A DNA stretch of 64,000 nucleotides from Peribacillus huizhouensis (lineage in GTDB: Bacteria > Bacillota > Bacilli > Bacillales > DSM-1321): NCBI RefSeq assembly GCF_014138605.1, contig NZ_JACJHX010000002.1:287899-351898 (forward strand). Reading direction: 5' to 3'. Shown one piece after another: positions 35,814 to 45,994 of this stretch (the first letter of the stretch is position 1; each line of letters starts with the position of its first letter). Under the pieces are notes generated by a model. That model had not been told where the DNA came from. It saw only the letters and a list, made by a program, of their open reading frames with translations, and searched no databases. The translations under genes were made by a program, and so were the position numbers.

Positions 35814-36157
35814 CGTATCACCTTTACCCCACTTTACCCAGCAGAATCGCCTATCAAAAGGTTTTTTCGAATCAGGTTAATAAAAAATAGCCACATTTAG
35901 TGCTGCCGCTGATGCTTCATCTTTCTACAAGACAAAATGGAAGGTACAGGTATTCAGCAAAAAGTGACATGTATTACAATTGGAAGTCAAGATCTTCCGC
36001 TATTTACGTCCAGAAAACAGAAAATTAGTATTGTATCTATTATCAAGAAAAAGAAGCCATATGTAAAGAGCTAAGACAGTATTTTCTGCATAATTCGAGG
36101 TGTTTTTAATTGGTAACGACAATATTCACCGTTTCTTTACAATATATCCATAATAAA
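35814..36157. other. Intergenic gap between apt and relA
   Basis: No gene recognised. AT-rich; it should contain the relA promoter region, but I see no box set convincing enough to mark. Confidence 0.4.
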
Positions 36158-36197
36158 AAGGGCCGACTTCACATTTTCACAGTGAGGTCTGACCCTT
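36158..36197. repeat. AAGGGTCAGACC inverted-repeat element, copy 3 (short form)
   Basis: 40 bp: AAGGGCCGACTTCAC and GTGAGGTCTGACCCTT almost back to back. It begins 18 bp after the apt stop; its distal side reads TTTTTATTATGG, giving a terminator shape. Confidence 0.75.
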
Positions 36198-36214
36198 GGA
36201 AATATTCTCTCGTT

Positions 36215-36727
36215 TTAGTAGCTCATTAAAGTTAACACGTCATAACCTTCTAACTTACTTCTTCCTTCTAAGTATGTTAAGTCAATTAAGAAGGCAATTC
36301 CTGCAACTACACCACCAAGTTCTTCAACAAGCTTGATCGTTGCTTCAATCGTTCCGCCCGTTGCAAGCAGGTCGTCTGTAATTAGTACACGTTGTCCTGG
36401 TTTAATAACATCTTTATGCATCGTTAATACGTCTTTGCCGTACTCTAAGCCGTATTCAACTTTAATCGTTTCGCGTGGTAGTTTCCCTTCTTTACGAACT
36501 GGTGCAAAACCGACGCCAAGTGAGTAGGCTACTGGGCAACCAATAATGAAGCCACGTGCTTCCGGTCCTACAACGATGTCAATTTGTTTGTCTTTCGCAT
36601 ATTCAACGATTTGATCTGTTGCGTAACGATACGCTTCGCCGTTCTCCATAAGACTTGAGATGTCTTTAAATGAGATCCCTGGTTTCGGCCAGTCAGGTAC
36701 AATCGTGATAAACTGATTTAAATCCAT
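36215..36727 (-). CDS. apt: Adenine phosphoribosyltransferase
   Basis: 170 residues. PRPP-binding loop [16 protein letters not shown] near 117, with the flanking [20 protein letters not shown] and the N-terminal [17 protein letters not shown] typical of Apt. It salvages adenine to AMP. The start overlaps the recJ stop by 10 bp, so it is the second gene of a recJ-apt unit, which continues toward relA as in B. subtilis. Confidence 0.97.
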   Translation of the reverse strand: MDLNQFITIVPDWPKPGISFKDISSLMENGEAYRYATDQIVEYAKDKQIDIVVGPEARGFIIGCPVAYSLGVGFAPVRKEGKLPRETIKVEYGLEYGKDVLTMHKDVIKPGQRVLITDDLLATGGTIEATIKLVEELGGVVAGIAFLIDLTYLEGRSKLEGYDVLTLMSY

Positions 36728-39096
36728 TGCTTTGTTTCCTCCTCAAGGCTTTGAGCCTTATGAACTAAATGATTGAACCAATCGAATAACTGCTGATAGG
36801 AAGAATAAACAAGCTCGCGTTCAAGCTCAAATTGCTCTTTCTTACGTGCATATGATTCTGATTCGCTCAAGTCGCGTTTATTCGCATTGTTTGTGAGCAT
36901 AATTAACCCATTCTCTATTGTAACAAAATCTAGTTCAAAAAACACCTGTGAGATAAAATCAATCGTATCTCGTGACCAACCGCGATATTTCGCTAAATCA
37001 TCACCATGTCGTTTCAAATCAAGCGGGCCTTTTTTTGCTAAAAAAGCATAAAACCATTTGAAATGTTCGCGCGTTGGCATCGTGCTGAGAAAATTCTCTT
37101 GCTGATGGTACAGATGAACATAAATCCGAGCAGGTTCTTTGTTTGCGATTAATTTTTCCAAAATAGACTTATACGGCGGCATATCCATTAAGATTAATGA
37201 ACAATCGTTTACATCTACTTGTGCTGCCTCTTCTTCATTCTGAATGTGCAAAAACCCTTGTTCCTGTTGTAAAAATGGGTAACGACTAAGTGTCGTTTCT
37301 GAGAAAATAATGACTTTACGATTTTGCTTCGGCACATCATCAAGCCATTTTTCCACCTTATTCAGGCCGCGGTAATCGAAAAGCTGCCAATTCGTAACCG
37401 AAATATCTTGAAGAAAAATTTGCGGTTTCTTCATATTATTCCATTCATTAATCCCTAATTCCCCTATTACCGAAACTTCCGCATTTGGTGAAATATGATC
37501 AGCATAATTGCCGATTCCAAATCCGATTCCATCCAGTTTGACCGTTCCATTATCAAGTTGAAGTTTCAAGTGGTTTTGGTTCGAACCTATTTTACGAATG
37601 CCTGTAACACCAACGCTATCAATGACAACACGAGGTTTCGGATTGCTCATCCCGAACGGAGCAAGCAGACTCATTTCTTCAATGGTTTGAATGCTCACCT
37701 CGGTAAGATCCGTTTTCGCATCAAGCTTAGTGATTGGTGTGAAATCTTCTTCTGTTAATTGGTCAGCCGCTAGTTTGTTCAGCCTGTTTCTTAAATCTGA
37801 AACATCATCGAGCTTCAACGTCATTCCTGCAGCCATTGGATGACCCCCGAAGTGAGGTAGAATATCTGAACACAAGGTTAGATTTTTAAATAAATCAAAG
37901 CCTTCGATACTTCTAGCTGACCCTTTTGCAAGTCCTGTTTCGCTGTCATAACTTAACACGATAGTTGGGCGGTAAAATTTCTCAACAAGCTTGGAAGCCA
38001 CAATACCGACGATGCCCGAATTCCAGCCTTCTTTCCCAATAATCAGGACACCATTATCGGCTGTTGGATAGTTTTCCTCTACTTCACGAATGGCTTCTTC
38101 GGCTATTTCAGCCACAATCGCTTGCCGTTCTTTATTCATTGCATCAATTTCTGTCGCTAGATCAGCCGCCGTTTCCATATCTTCGGCCATGAGTAAATCT
38201 ACGGCAGGATCAGCTGCTCCGAGTCGTCCAGCAGCATTAATCCGCGGCGCCATGCCGAACCCGATCGATTCTTCATTCAACGTGTCCTGCTGGATGCTTG
38301 CTTTTTTCATAAGTGCAATGAGTCCTGGACGTCTAGTCTGACGCAGCTGTTCAATTCCCTTTGCTGCAAGTAAGCGATTTTCCCCATGAAGCGGGACAAG
38401 ATCAGCAATCGTTCCAATCGCTGCAATTTCAAGCAAGTCCTCTGGCAATTCTCCAAGCAGCGCATGTGCAAGCTTGAAGGCAACGCCAACTCCAGCCAAG
38501 TCTTTGAATGGATAAGGGTTTCCGTCAATTTTAGGATGGATAATCGCCAACGCTTCTGGTAATTCCACACCTGGTTCATGGTGATCGGTGACAATGTAAT
38601 CGATGCCTAACTCTTTCGCAATCTTAGCCTCGTGAATAGCTGAAATCCCCGTATCCACCGTAATTAATAGCTTTACTCCTTCTTGCGCTGCTAATCGAAA
38701 GGCCATTTCATTTGGGCCGTACCCTTCCGTAAATCGATTAGGAATGTAAAAATCAACATTCGCACCAAGCTTATTCAACGTATCCATCATCACGGTCGTC
38801 GAACTAACGCCGTCCGCATCGTAATCTCCGAAAATGCGAATTTTTTCGCCTTGATCTATGGCAGCTTTTATTCGTTCAACAGCCAGATCCATCCCTTTTA
38901 GTAAAAACGGATCGTGGAAAGCTTGTTTTTTTATAAAAAGAAAAGAGCGAGCTTCTTCAACCGTTTGGAAGCCTCGATTAACCAATAGTGATGCAACCAG
39001 AGGTGTTATATGAAGTTCCTTTGCTAGCATATTCGTAATCTGCTCATCAGCAGTTTGTAAATTCCAACGAGTTCTTGGCTTTAACAATACATTCAC
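36718..39096 (-). CDS. recJ: Single-stranded-DNA exonuclease RecJ
   Basis: 792 residues. DHH phosphoesterase motifs: [18 protein letters not shown] near 80, [16 protein letters not shown] near 161, and [20 protein letters not shown] followed by the DHHA1 signature [11 protein letters not shown] near 420. The C-terminal 200 residues form the extra RecJ_C region of the Firmicutes long form. It degrades 5' ends of single strands in recombination and mismatch repair. Confidence 0.96.
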   Translation of the reverse strand: MNVLLKPRTRWNLQTADEQITNMLAKELHITPLVASLLVNRGFQTVEEARSFLFIKKQAFHDPFLLKGMDLAVERIKAAIDQGEKIRIFGDYDADGVSSTTVMMDTLNKLGANVDFYIPNRFTEGYGPNEMAFRLAAQEGVKLLITVDTGISAIHEAKIAKELGIDYIVTDHHEPGVELPEALAIIHPKIDGNPYPFKDLAGVGVAFKLAHALLGELPEDLLEIAAIGTIADLVPLHGENRLLAAKGIEQLRQTRRPGLIALMKKASIQQDTLNEESIGFGMAPRINAAGRLGAADPAVDLLMAEDMETAADLATEIDAMNKERQAIVAEIAEEAIREVEENYPTADNGVLIIGKEGWNSGIVGIVASKLVEKFYRPTIVLSYDSETGLAKGSARSIEGFDLFKNLTLCSDILPHFGGHPMAAGMTLKLDDVSDLRNRLNKLAADQLTEEDFTPITKLDAKTDLTEVSIQTIEEMSLLAPFGMSNPKPRVVIDSVGVTGIRKIGSNQNHLKLQLDNGTVKLDGIGFGIGNYADHISPNAEVSVIGELGINEWNNMKKPQIFLQDISVTNWQLFDYRGLNKVEKWLDDVPKQNRKVIIFSETTLSRYPFLQQEQGFLHIQNEEEAAQVDVNDCSLILMDMPPYKSILEKLIANKEPARIYVHLYHQQENFLSTMPTREHFKWFYAFLAKKGPLDLKRHGDDLAKYRGWSRDTIDFISQVFFELDFVTIENGLIMLTNNANKRDLSESESYARKKEQFELERELVYSSYQQLFDWFNHLVHKAQSLEEETKQWI

Positions 39097-39198
39097 CCCT
39101 CAATCCTATAATTATACAAAAGAGGACGAGGGGTTTCAAACTTATTTCGTTTCCATCCGGCATCGCTGCATAGATTTTTCTTCCTTTTCATCTATTAC

Positions 39199-39310
39199 GT
39201 GCCGCAAATCAAATTTGCGTGCCGGATTCGTCTCTTTACGTGCCAGATCGTATGGCTTTCGTGCCGGAATAGGGACGTTTCGTGCGAAATTTACGATTTG
39301 CGTGCCAAAG
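39199..39310 (+). repeat. 21 bp-phased GTGCC array
   Basis: Six unit starts GTGCCGCAAAT, GTGCCGGATTC, GTGCCAGATCG, GTGCCGGAATA, GTGCGAAATT, GTGCCAAAG with lengths 20-21-21-21-20. It lies 30 bp past the stop of the NERD gene, pointing toward it. The first two units match those at 32874-32981 almost exactly. Non-coding. Confidence 0.88.
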
Positions 39311-39339
39311 AAATATTTTGACCTAAAATGTTGAGATAC

Positions 39340-40311
39340 TTATTCATCAATTATAAGTTGATATGTAACAGCTCTTGATTTGCCTTCTTTAGGGAGGTTC
39401 ATTGAGTTAAGGAGTTTTGCAGAAATCGATGCTGATGGTATATCGAGAAAATTGCGAAACTCCCTATTCGTAATTTTAGTATCAACAAGTAGTGCATAAT
39501 CTTGGATAGATTGGATGTGAGTTTTACTTGATTGATGATCACAAATATTGCATCTCCATTTACCTAATAATTTTTCCATTGGCAGTGTAAAACAGATTGG
39601 ACAATGAACACCACTCATAAGTATTTCTCTTTGGATTTGATATTTCAATAATAAATCTTGATTCAGTGGTGTATGTGATTTCATAATTATTTTTGACACT
39701 TTCTTCATTGCTTTATGTGTCAGAAATTCTTTTGAATATTTATTCTCTAATCCTTGAAAAATGTGCAGAAATTTTTCTTTATGAATAACCTTTTTTGTAA
39801 TTTTATGATTTCCCTGGGTTGTTTTTAATTGAGTATAAGGATTTGAAAAAATAACGAGGGTTTCAATTGGAATTGTTCCGAGTTTTTGTTCATGAAGATA
39901 TATTAGAAGATTGGAGCGGTGTTGTTCTACTTGTGAAACAGGATCCGGGAAGGTTTCCTCGATGTCCTGTTGAGTCGTTCGGATTAATTGATCAAACTGG
40001 GGATCAAAATAAACCGTCCCTACATAATTCTTCACTTCAAGAATTAACGCAAAATTGGCGGAAAGAATTAAATAATCGATCTGAAAAAAATGATTTTTAA
40101 TCGGCAGTCTTATATCATGAAAAATCAGGTATTGTTTCTCATTCAAAAAACTCAGTGTATAAACGAGGGACTGCTCACCTCGAAAACCAGCCAAATACTT
40201 GCCATAATCATTCTCAATAATTGGTCGTTTCGGATCTTCTAAAGGTAATCTTCGCAATAAAGCCTCCATTTTTCTTAATGTTAGCGAAGGTCCACATCCT
40301 TTAATAAACAA
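39340..40311 (-). CDS. NERD-domain protein with C-terminal zinc ribbon
   Basis: 323 residues from a TTG at 40311 that has AAGGAG seven bases upstream. The NERD nuclease-related core is at residues about 43-135: GFRGEQSLVYTLSFLNEKQY, QIDYLILS and ALILEVKNYVGTV. These carry the Glu, Asp and ExK of the PD-(D/E)xK fold. Near 235-265 are two cysteine pairs (CPIC and CNIC) that should bind zinc. NERD proteins are thought to process nucleic acids, but the role is not established. Between recJ and secDF, where B. subtilis has yrvC and yrvD, so this gene is a local addition. Confidence 0.85.
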   Translation of the reverse strand: MFIKGCGPSLTLRKMEALLRRLPLEDPKRPIIENDYGKYLAGFRGEQSLVYTLSFLNEKQYLIFHDIRLPIKNHFFQIDYLILSANFALILEVKNYVGTVYFDPQFDQLIRTTQQDIEETFPDPVSQVEQHRSNLLIYLHEQKLGTIPIETLVIFSNPYTQLKTTQGNHKITKKVIHKEKFLHIFQGLENKYSKEFLTHKAMKKVSKIIMKSHTPLNQDLLLKYQIQREILMSGVHCPICFTLPMEKLLGKWRCNICDHQSSKTHIQSIQDYALLVDTKITNREFRNFLDIPSASISAKLLNSMNLPKEGKSRAVTYQLIIDE

Positions 40312-40449
40312 AAAATCACTCCTTATATTTTGTCATCTAAATCATTCGACAAAACCAAAGGAAATCCTACTCATTATAGCAAAAACCTATTTAATCTTTA
40401 CAAAATAAGGTGGAAAATTGTCTAGTTCTGTATCATATCAACCCTTTAC

Positions 40450-40560
40450 GAGCCGCTATTCAATTTTGCGTGCCTGGTTCGTCTCTTTACGTGCCAGTTC
40501 AGAAGAATTTCATGCCGGCATGGACTCGTTTCGTGCGTAATTTACGATTTACGTGCCACA
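40450..40560 (+). repeat. 21 bp-phased GTGCC array, first of a tandem pair
   Basis: Unit starts GAGCCGCTATT, GTGCCTGGTTC, GTGCCAGTTCA, ATGCCGGCATG, GTGCGTAATTT, GTGCCACAG, lengths 20-21-21-21-20. The related array at 40669 lies about 219 bp further on. Non-coding. The stretch 40312-40449 holds no other feature. Confidence 0.86.
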
Positions 40561-40668
40561 GCAAGATTGAAGACGGATACTCCATTCAAACCCCTTTATT
40601 ACAACTTTTATTATCCCCCCCCATGCTTCATGATGTGCGGAAAGCAATTATTGCGGATTACACCCTAC

Positions 40669-40760
40669 GTGCCGGATCCGTCTCTTTACGTGCCAGTTCG
40701 GAAGGATTTCATGCCGGAATGGACACGTTTCGTGCGTGATTTACGATTTACGTGCCACAG
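40669..40760 (+). repeat. 21 bp-phased GTGCC array, second of a tandem pair
   Basis: Unit starts GTGCCGGATCC, GTGCCAGTTCG, ATGCCGGAATG, GTGCGTGATTT, GTGCCACAG, lengths 21-21-21-20. It is about 40 bp from the secDF terminator, pointing toward secDF. Confidence 0.86.
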
Positions 40761-40796
40761 CCTAATTCAATCAATTCACGAAGAAAACAAAATAAA

Positions 40797-40822
40797 GGAC
40801 CAGCACAATCGCTGGTCCTTCA
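40797..40822 (-). terminator. Terminator of secDF
   Basis: AAGGACCAGC, six bases, GCTGGTCCTT, then TATTTTGTTTTC on the minus strand. It lies directly after the secDF stop. Confidence 0.82.
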
Positions 40823-40824
40823 TA

Positions 40825-43074
40825 TTATACTTGTCCTTCTAGATTTTCTTTTTTAGCTTTTTCTGTGTTGAGTGTTCCTTTTTTCTTCAGTTCTTTTACT
40901 TTCAAGTCAAGCCAGAATTGAGAAGCAATGAAGAGTGAAGAATATACGCCGCAAAGCATTCCGATTAGGAGTGCAAGTGCGAAGTTTCTAATTGCATCGC
41001 TACCGAAGATTAACAAGGCGACAACAGCAACAAGTACGGTTAATACGGTGTTGATGGAGCGTGTTAATGTTTGGCGGATACTGATGTTTGTAATTTCTTC
41101 GAGTTCTTCCACTGTCTTGATTTTCTTCTTATGACGCAGATTTTCCCGGATCCGGTCAAAGGTTACGATCGTATCATTGATCGAGTAGCCGATGATCGTC
41201 AGTACGGCTGCGATAAAGGTTAGATCGACCTCAATTTGCAGTAAGCTGAATATGGTTATGATGAAAAATGCATCATGCAGGAGCGCGATAACCGTTGGTA
41301 CACCCATTCTCCATTCAAAACGAACAGAAACATACAGGATGATACCTAGTGATGCAATCAAGACAGCCTTCAAAGCATTTTTCGCAAGTTCTTTACCGAC
41401 TGTTGGCGAAACAGTGCTGACATTCGGCTCAGATTTATACTTTTTGATGAAATGGCTTTTTAGGTCAGCGATTTCTTGTTTAGTCAGGACACCTTTTAAT
41501 CGGACAACACCTGATTGATTATTTGTACCAGCAAGGACTATGTCTTCTGTCTTCAGATTGAGAGAATCAAATTCACCTTTAATTTCTTCTTTCGTGAGCG
41601 GTTGAGCTGAAGACACTTCAATGCGTGTACCACTGCTGAAGTCAATGCCAAGGTTCAAGCCGAAAACAAATAGGAAGATGATGCCGATGATTGTTACACC
41701 AATTGATAGCCCGTAAAAGATTTTTCTTGTTTTAACAAAATCAAGTTTATCAAAACGAGTAGGCAAGTGATATAGGTCCATTTTTTCAGCAAGATCATGA
41801 ATATGTTTCTTGTTTACCCCAAACCAGCCTGGGCGCTTGTTAAAGATATTGCTGTTCACCCATAGGTTCATAAAGAAGCGAGTTCCATAAACCGCTGTAA
41901 TAAAGCTCATTAAAATACTGATGATAAGCGTCGTTGCGAATCCTTTAACAGAGCTTGTGCCATAAAAGAACAATACGCCTGCAGCAAGTAGCGTCGTTAA
42001 GTTGGCATCGAAAATCGTGCTAAGTGAGTTTTTCGTGCCCTCAGCTACAGCAGCTTTCACTGAGCGGCCAAGCTTGATTTCATCCTTAATCCGTTCATAT
42101 GTAATAATATTCGCGTCGACAGCCATTCCAACTCCGAGAATCAAGGCAGCGATTCCTGGCAATGTCAAGACAGCGTTCATCCAATCAAACACAAGTAATG
42201 TTAAGAAAATATAAACAGCTAAAGTCACGACCGCGATGAAGCCTGGGAATCGGTAATATCCTAACATGAATACGAAAATAAGCAGAATACCGATGATTCC
42301 AGCAAGAATGGTTTCATTTAATGCCTGCTCACCGAACTGTGCTCCCACTGATGTTGAATATACTTCTTTCAATTCAACTGGCAGGGAACCTGCATTTAAC
42401 AGATCAGCTAGTTCTTTTGATTCTTTCACTGTGAAGTTTCCAGTAATCTGAACTGTATCTGTATTAAATACTTGGGATACTGCAGGTGCGGAGATCATAT
42501 TCTCTTGATTTCCTTTGATGGAATCTTTTCCTTCTTCAAAATCAAGCCAAATTGCCAAAAGATTGGTACCTTGAGGCATAGCTGAAATTTTTTGCGTCAC
42601 TTCTTTGAATTTATTTTTATCTTTTAACGTGACAGATACAGCAGGAGTGTTATTTTCATCAAAAGTTGGCTTTGCTCCACCTTCTTTTAAATCAGAACCA
42701 GTTAGCATCAATTTATCGTTGTAATCACGGAACGTGAGCTTCGCTTGAGTCGATAAAATTTCCCGGGCTTTATTCTGGTCTTTAACACCAGCTAATTGCA
42801 CACGAATTCTATTTTTCCCCTCAATTGAAATGACTGGTTCACTAACACCAAGGACGTTCACTCTTCGGTTTAAAGACTCTACCGTACTACTTAGTACATC
42901 TTGAGTCACCTTTTGATTTTCACCTGGTATTACTTCATACAGAACCTCAAATCCACCTTGAAGATCAAGACCGAGCTTAATATTGCTCAAGATTCCTTTT
43001 GAAGTGGTACCTATCGTCGCGATAATTAATAACAAGATGAGAAAAAACGCAACGATTCTACTTCTTTTTACCAT
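40825..43074 (-). CDS. secDF: Protein translocase accessory protein SecDF (fused)
   Basis: 749 residues, the naturally fused form of Bacillus, with 12 expected membrane segments. SecD half: LGLDLQGGFEVLYEV near 33, and GIIGILLIFVFMLGYYRF. SecF half from about 445: FVFGLNLGIDFSSGTRIEV, and the DDTIVTFDRIRE-like SINDTIVTFDRIREN. The proton-relay Asp residues of the transmembrane parts appear present. It uses proton motive force to pull secreted proteins out of the Sec channel. It precedes comN on the reverse strand exactly as in B. subtilis. Confidence 0.97.
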   Translation of the reverse strand: MVKRSRIVAFFLILLLIIATIGTTSKGILSNIKLGLDLQGGFEVLYEVIPGENQKVTQDVLSSTVESLNRRVNVLGVSEPVISIEGKNRIRVQLAGVKDQNKAREILSTQAKLTFRDYNDKLMLTGSDLKEGGAKPTFDENNTPAVSVTLKDKNKFKEVTQKISAMPQGTNLLAIWLDFEEGKDSIKGNQENMISAPAVSQVFNTDTVQITGNFTVKESKELADLLNAGSLPVELKEVYSTSVGAQFGEQALNETILAGIIGILLIFVFMLGYYRFPGFIAVVTLAVYIFLTLLVFDWMNAVLTLPGIAALILGVGMAVDANIITYERIKDEIKLGRSVKAAVAEGTKNSLSTIFDANLTTLLAAGVLFFYGTSSVKGFATTLIISILMSFITAVYGTRFFMNLWVNSNIFNKRPGWFGVNKKHIHDLAEKMDLYHLPTRFDKLDFVKTRKIFYGLSIGVTIIGIIFLFVFGLNLGIDFSSGTRIEVSSAQPLTKEEIKGEFDSLNLKTEDIVLAGTNNQSGVVRLKGVLTKQEIADLKSHFIKKYKSEPNVSTVSPTVGKELAKNALKAVLIASLGIILYVSVRFEWRMGVPTVIALLHDAFFIITIFSLLQIEVDLTFIAAVLTIIGYSINDTIVTFDRIRENLRHKKKIKTVEELEEITNISIRQTLTRSINTVLTVLVAVVALLIFGSDAIRNFALALLIGMLCGVYSSLFIASQFWLDLKVKELKKKGTLNTEKAKKENLEGQV

Positions 43075-43334
43075 TGATTTGTGGACCCCTTTCTATTACA
43101 CGCCTTACCCAATAGTTTCAATGATCGGTATTATCGGCATCCTCACGAAAGAAACGGGTTCTCCCGAACTAAGTTTCAACCTGTTCGTATTTGATGAAAA
43201 GCGTATAACGTACCTAATCAAAAAATAGGCTTAAAGCGCTATTTCTCCAAGAAATTTTCTAAATAATTGCAACACCATTATTATGAAACAATTACAAACT
43301 ACTGTCAATTTAAGTTTATCCCATTTACAAAACA

Positions 43335-43637
43335 TTAATCTTTAAGTAGTTCTTTCAGCTCTTCACTCGATAATTCCTCGAATAAATTGGGTGCTGTATA
43401 GGCTTCTATCATTTTATAGGTCATATATTGGTTAGAAGAAAGAGTGAGGATGTCTTGGACAATTTCATGAATATGTATATCTGGCTCTGGTTTTTTCCAT
43501 CTTTTCGAAACAAGACATCCCCATAGTTCATTTTCGTTCACCTCATCTAAACCGAACAGTCGTAATTCTTCTACTTTGTTGCGTAAAACAGGCTTTACTT
43601 TTATAAAATAGCGCTGATAGGGATGATGTTTCTCCAT
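43335..43637 (-). CDS. comN: Post-transcriptional regulator ComN
   Basis: 100 residues from the ATG at 43637, which has GGAGGTG six bases upstream; an in-frame start at 43652 lies inside that site. Begins MEKHHPYQRYFIKVKPVLRN and contains LRLFGLDEVNENELWGCLVS. In B. subtilis ComN (YrzD) binds comE mRNA and promotes late competence gene expression. It stands between secDF and the divergent spoVB gene, the conserved position. Confidence 0.88.
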   Translation of the reverse strand: MEKHHPYQRYFIKVKPVLRNKVEELRLFGLDEVNENELWGCLVSKRWKKPEPDIHIHEIVQDILTLSSNQYMTYKMIEAYTAPNLFEELSSEELKELLKD

Positions 43638-43771
43638 TAGTGACACCTCCATGGGATCATTTTGCTGATTTTTCCGTTGCTTTTTAGAAGACTAAGTCAT
43701 GCTTTGTCCACATTCTCATATAGATAATTGTATATGATATTAGCTTTTTTGAGAAGGCAGGGATGAATGGC

Positions 43772-45334
43772 ATGTCGAAGTTTTTAAAAGGAACCCTCAT
43801 TTTGCTTGGTGCGAGCTTGATAACGAGGATTCTTGGATTTATTAATCGAATCGTAATTGCCCGTTTCATCGGTGAAGAGGGCGTTGGTTTATACATGATG
43901 GCGCTTCCCACTTTATTCCTTGTCGTCAATATTACGCAACTCGGCTTGCCCGTAGCCATTTCCAAGTATGTTGCAGAAGCAAATGCTAAAGGTGATGAAC
44001 GAAAAGTAAAGAAAATCCTTGTCGTTTCAATTGCCTGTACGATTACTTTATCACTCATTTTCACACCAGCTATGATTTTACTTGCTCCTTGGATAAGTCA
44101 ACATCTTTTCACAGATGATCGTACCGAGTGGCCGTTAATGGCTATTGCACCAATTGTGCCGATTATCGCTATTTCATCGGTTATTCGAGGCTACTTCCAA
44201 GGCAAGCAAAATATGAAGCCGTTCGCGTTTTCGCAAGTGATTGAACAAATTGCTCGGATTACCTTCATTGCTGTTTTGACAAAAGCGTTTCTGCCATATG
44301 GGATTGAATATGCAGCAGCTGGTGCGATGTTTGCTTCAATTATCGGTGAACTTGTTTCACTCGTTTATTTACTTACGATGTTTAAAATAAAAAAACATTT
44401 TAAAATGCGTAAAAATTTCTTTTCCGTTTTTTCATCTAGTAAATCAACGCTTAAGGAATTGATGAGTATTGCCTTACCAAATACCGGTAGCCGCTTCATT
44501 GGAAATGTCGCTTGGTTTCTCGAGCCAATTGTCGTTGCTCAAAGCCTAGCCATTGCCGGATTAACAGCATCTATGGCGACAAAACAATATGGAGAACTAA
44601 CCGGATATGCCTTACCTTTATTAATGTTGCCATCTTTCGTGACCGCGTCCTTAGCAACATCCTTAATCCCATCTATTAGCGAAGCTCGATCGGTTGGTGA
44701 TACTAATTTAATCGAGCGAAGGCTTCAGCAATCGATCCGAATTACCTTAATAACAGGTGCCTTAGCTGTTGTCGTTTTATTCGTCCTGGCTGAACCGATT
44801 TTACAAATGATGTACGGATCTGATAATGCGGCTGTTTTCATTAAATTTTTAGCCCCGTTTTTCATCTTGTTTTATTTTCAAACGCCATTACAGTCGATGC
44901 TTCAGGCACTCGATTTGGCCAAAGCGGCTATGGTAAACAGCTTAATCGGTTCCATTGTCAAAATTGCAGCTATTTGGTTTCTTGCTTCAAAAGAAAGTTT
45001 CGGCATCATGGGTGCCACAATCGGAATTGCCGTAGGCACTGTATTAGTCACATTCCTACATTTCACAACTCTTTTAAAAATCATCCCGGTTACGATCCAT
45101 CTTCGTTTATATGCATCGACACTATTCATTACACTGCTAACTGGACTTTGTGGACATTATTCGTATTATACACTGGTCATTTCTCAGCCTTTGTTGCCAA
45201 GACTGTTGATTTCATGCGTCAATATGGTTGTCACATTCACTTTGCTTCTTTTACTTCTTGGAGAAATAAAGAAAACCGAACTGCAACGGATTCCAGTTAT
45301 TGGCCATATGCTTGCAAGACTTGCCTGGCGCTAG
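43772..45334 (+). CDS. spoVB: Stage V sporulation protein B (MATE/MurJ-type flippase)
   Basis: 520 residues from the ATG at 43772, which has AGGG nine bases before it; the ATG at 43763 has no spacing. About 14 membrane helices of the polysaccharide-exporter family: ASLITRILGFINRIVIARFI at the N terminus, LFLVVNITQLGLPVAISKYV, and LDLAKAAMVNSLIGSIVKI. It is required for spore cortex synthesis, presumably as a lipid-linked precursor flippase. Its TAG directly abuts the stop of the convergent DUF421 gene, with no bases between them. A TAGC...GCTA hairpin with TTTTTTT lies inside the opposing gene and may end transcription. Confidence 0.94.
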   Translation: MSKFLKGTLILLGASLITRILGFINRIVIARFIGEEGVGLYMMALPTLFLVVNITQLGLPVAISKYVAEANAKGDERKVKKILVVSIACTITLSLIFTPAMILLAPWISQHLFTDDRTEWPLMAIAPIVPIIAISSVIRGYFQGKQNMKPFAFSQVIEQIARITFIAVLTKAFLPYGIEYAAAGAMFASIIGELVSLVYLLTMFKIKKHFKMRKNFFSVFSSSKSTLKELMSIALPNTGSRFIGNVAWFLEPIVVAQSLAIAGLTASMATKQYGELTGYALPLLMLPSFVTASLATSLIPSISEARSVGDTNLIERRLQQSIRITLITGALAVVVLFVLAEPILQMMYGSDNAAVFIKFLAPFFILFYFQTPLQSMLQALDLAKAAMVNSLIGSIVKIAAIWFLASKESFGIMGATIGIAVGTVLVTFLHFTTLLKIIPVTIHLRLYASTLFITLLTGLCGHYSYYTLVISQPLLPRLLISCVNMVVTFTLLLLLLGEIKKTELQRIPVIGHMLARLAWR

Positions 45335-45994
45335 CTAATGCTCCGGGCTATTTTTTTCATCAATAAACAATTGACCGTCCGTATAGCTGCAAAACGAAAT
45401 GTGCTTAATGTTTGTGTATCCTTTTTTATCTAGCTCTTGCATGAGCCACTCGGGCGTTTGATTAATATAAGTCAAATTATCTTCTTGTAATTCGCCATCT
45501 AAAATAAGTGGAAAAGGACCCGTTTTCGCCGATTTCTTTACTTTGGACTTTTCAATGACAGAAAGCTCACCAGACGTTTCTAATATTGCATACTCGACAT
45601 CGCCAATATTAATAATATTTTGTGATCTTAACTGAGCCAGTAAATCATCGAAATTATAGCGCTGACTCCGCATCGCATTTTCATTAATTTTCCCTTTACT
45701 AATAATGACTGTCGGTGATCCTTCAACAAGATTCCGGAATTTTAGGCTTTTTAATGAAAAATAAGCAAATGTGATTTGCGTGATTAATAATATCATCATC
45801 GGTAATAACGTAGACATGATCGGTTGATCCAATCTATCTATAGAAACGACTGCCATTTCCCCAATCATGATAAATACGACTAAATCCAGCACACTAAGCT
45901 CCCCTACTTCTCTTTTCCCCATCATTCGAAAAATAATCAGAATGACGATGTAAAGAAACAGGGTCCTCAAACTTAATTCGATATAATCATGCAT
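45335..45994 (-). CDS. DUF421 membrane protein (YrbG/YetF-like)
   Basis: 219 residues with three N-terminal membrane helices (about 10-30, 35-55, 60-82), then a cytoplasmic DUF421 domain: EVGELSVLDLVVFIMIGEMA, NLVEGSPTVIISKGKINENA and RSQRYNFDDLLAQLRSQNI. YetF relatives are linked to spore germinant-receptor behaviour and other membrane roles in Bacillus, but the biochemical activity is unknown. Between spoVB and yrzE as in B. subtilis (yrbG). Confidence 0.9.
   Translation of the reverse strand: MHDYIELSLRTLFLYIVILIIFRMMGKREVGELSVLDLVVFIMIGEMAVVSIDRLDQPIMSTLLPMMILLITQITFAYFSLKSLKFRNLVEGSPTVIISKGKINENAMRSQRYNFDDLLAQLRSQNIINIGDVEYAILETSGELSVIEKSKVKKSAKTGPFPLILDGELQEDNLTYINQTPEWLMQELDKKGYTNIKHISFCSYTDGQLFIDEKNSPEH

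Noticed and set aside
36158..36197. Short inverted repeat as a unique apt terminator only
   Set aside because: Its ends match the other five dispersed elements, so it is listed as a family member even though it may well terminate apt.
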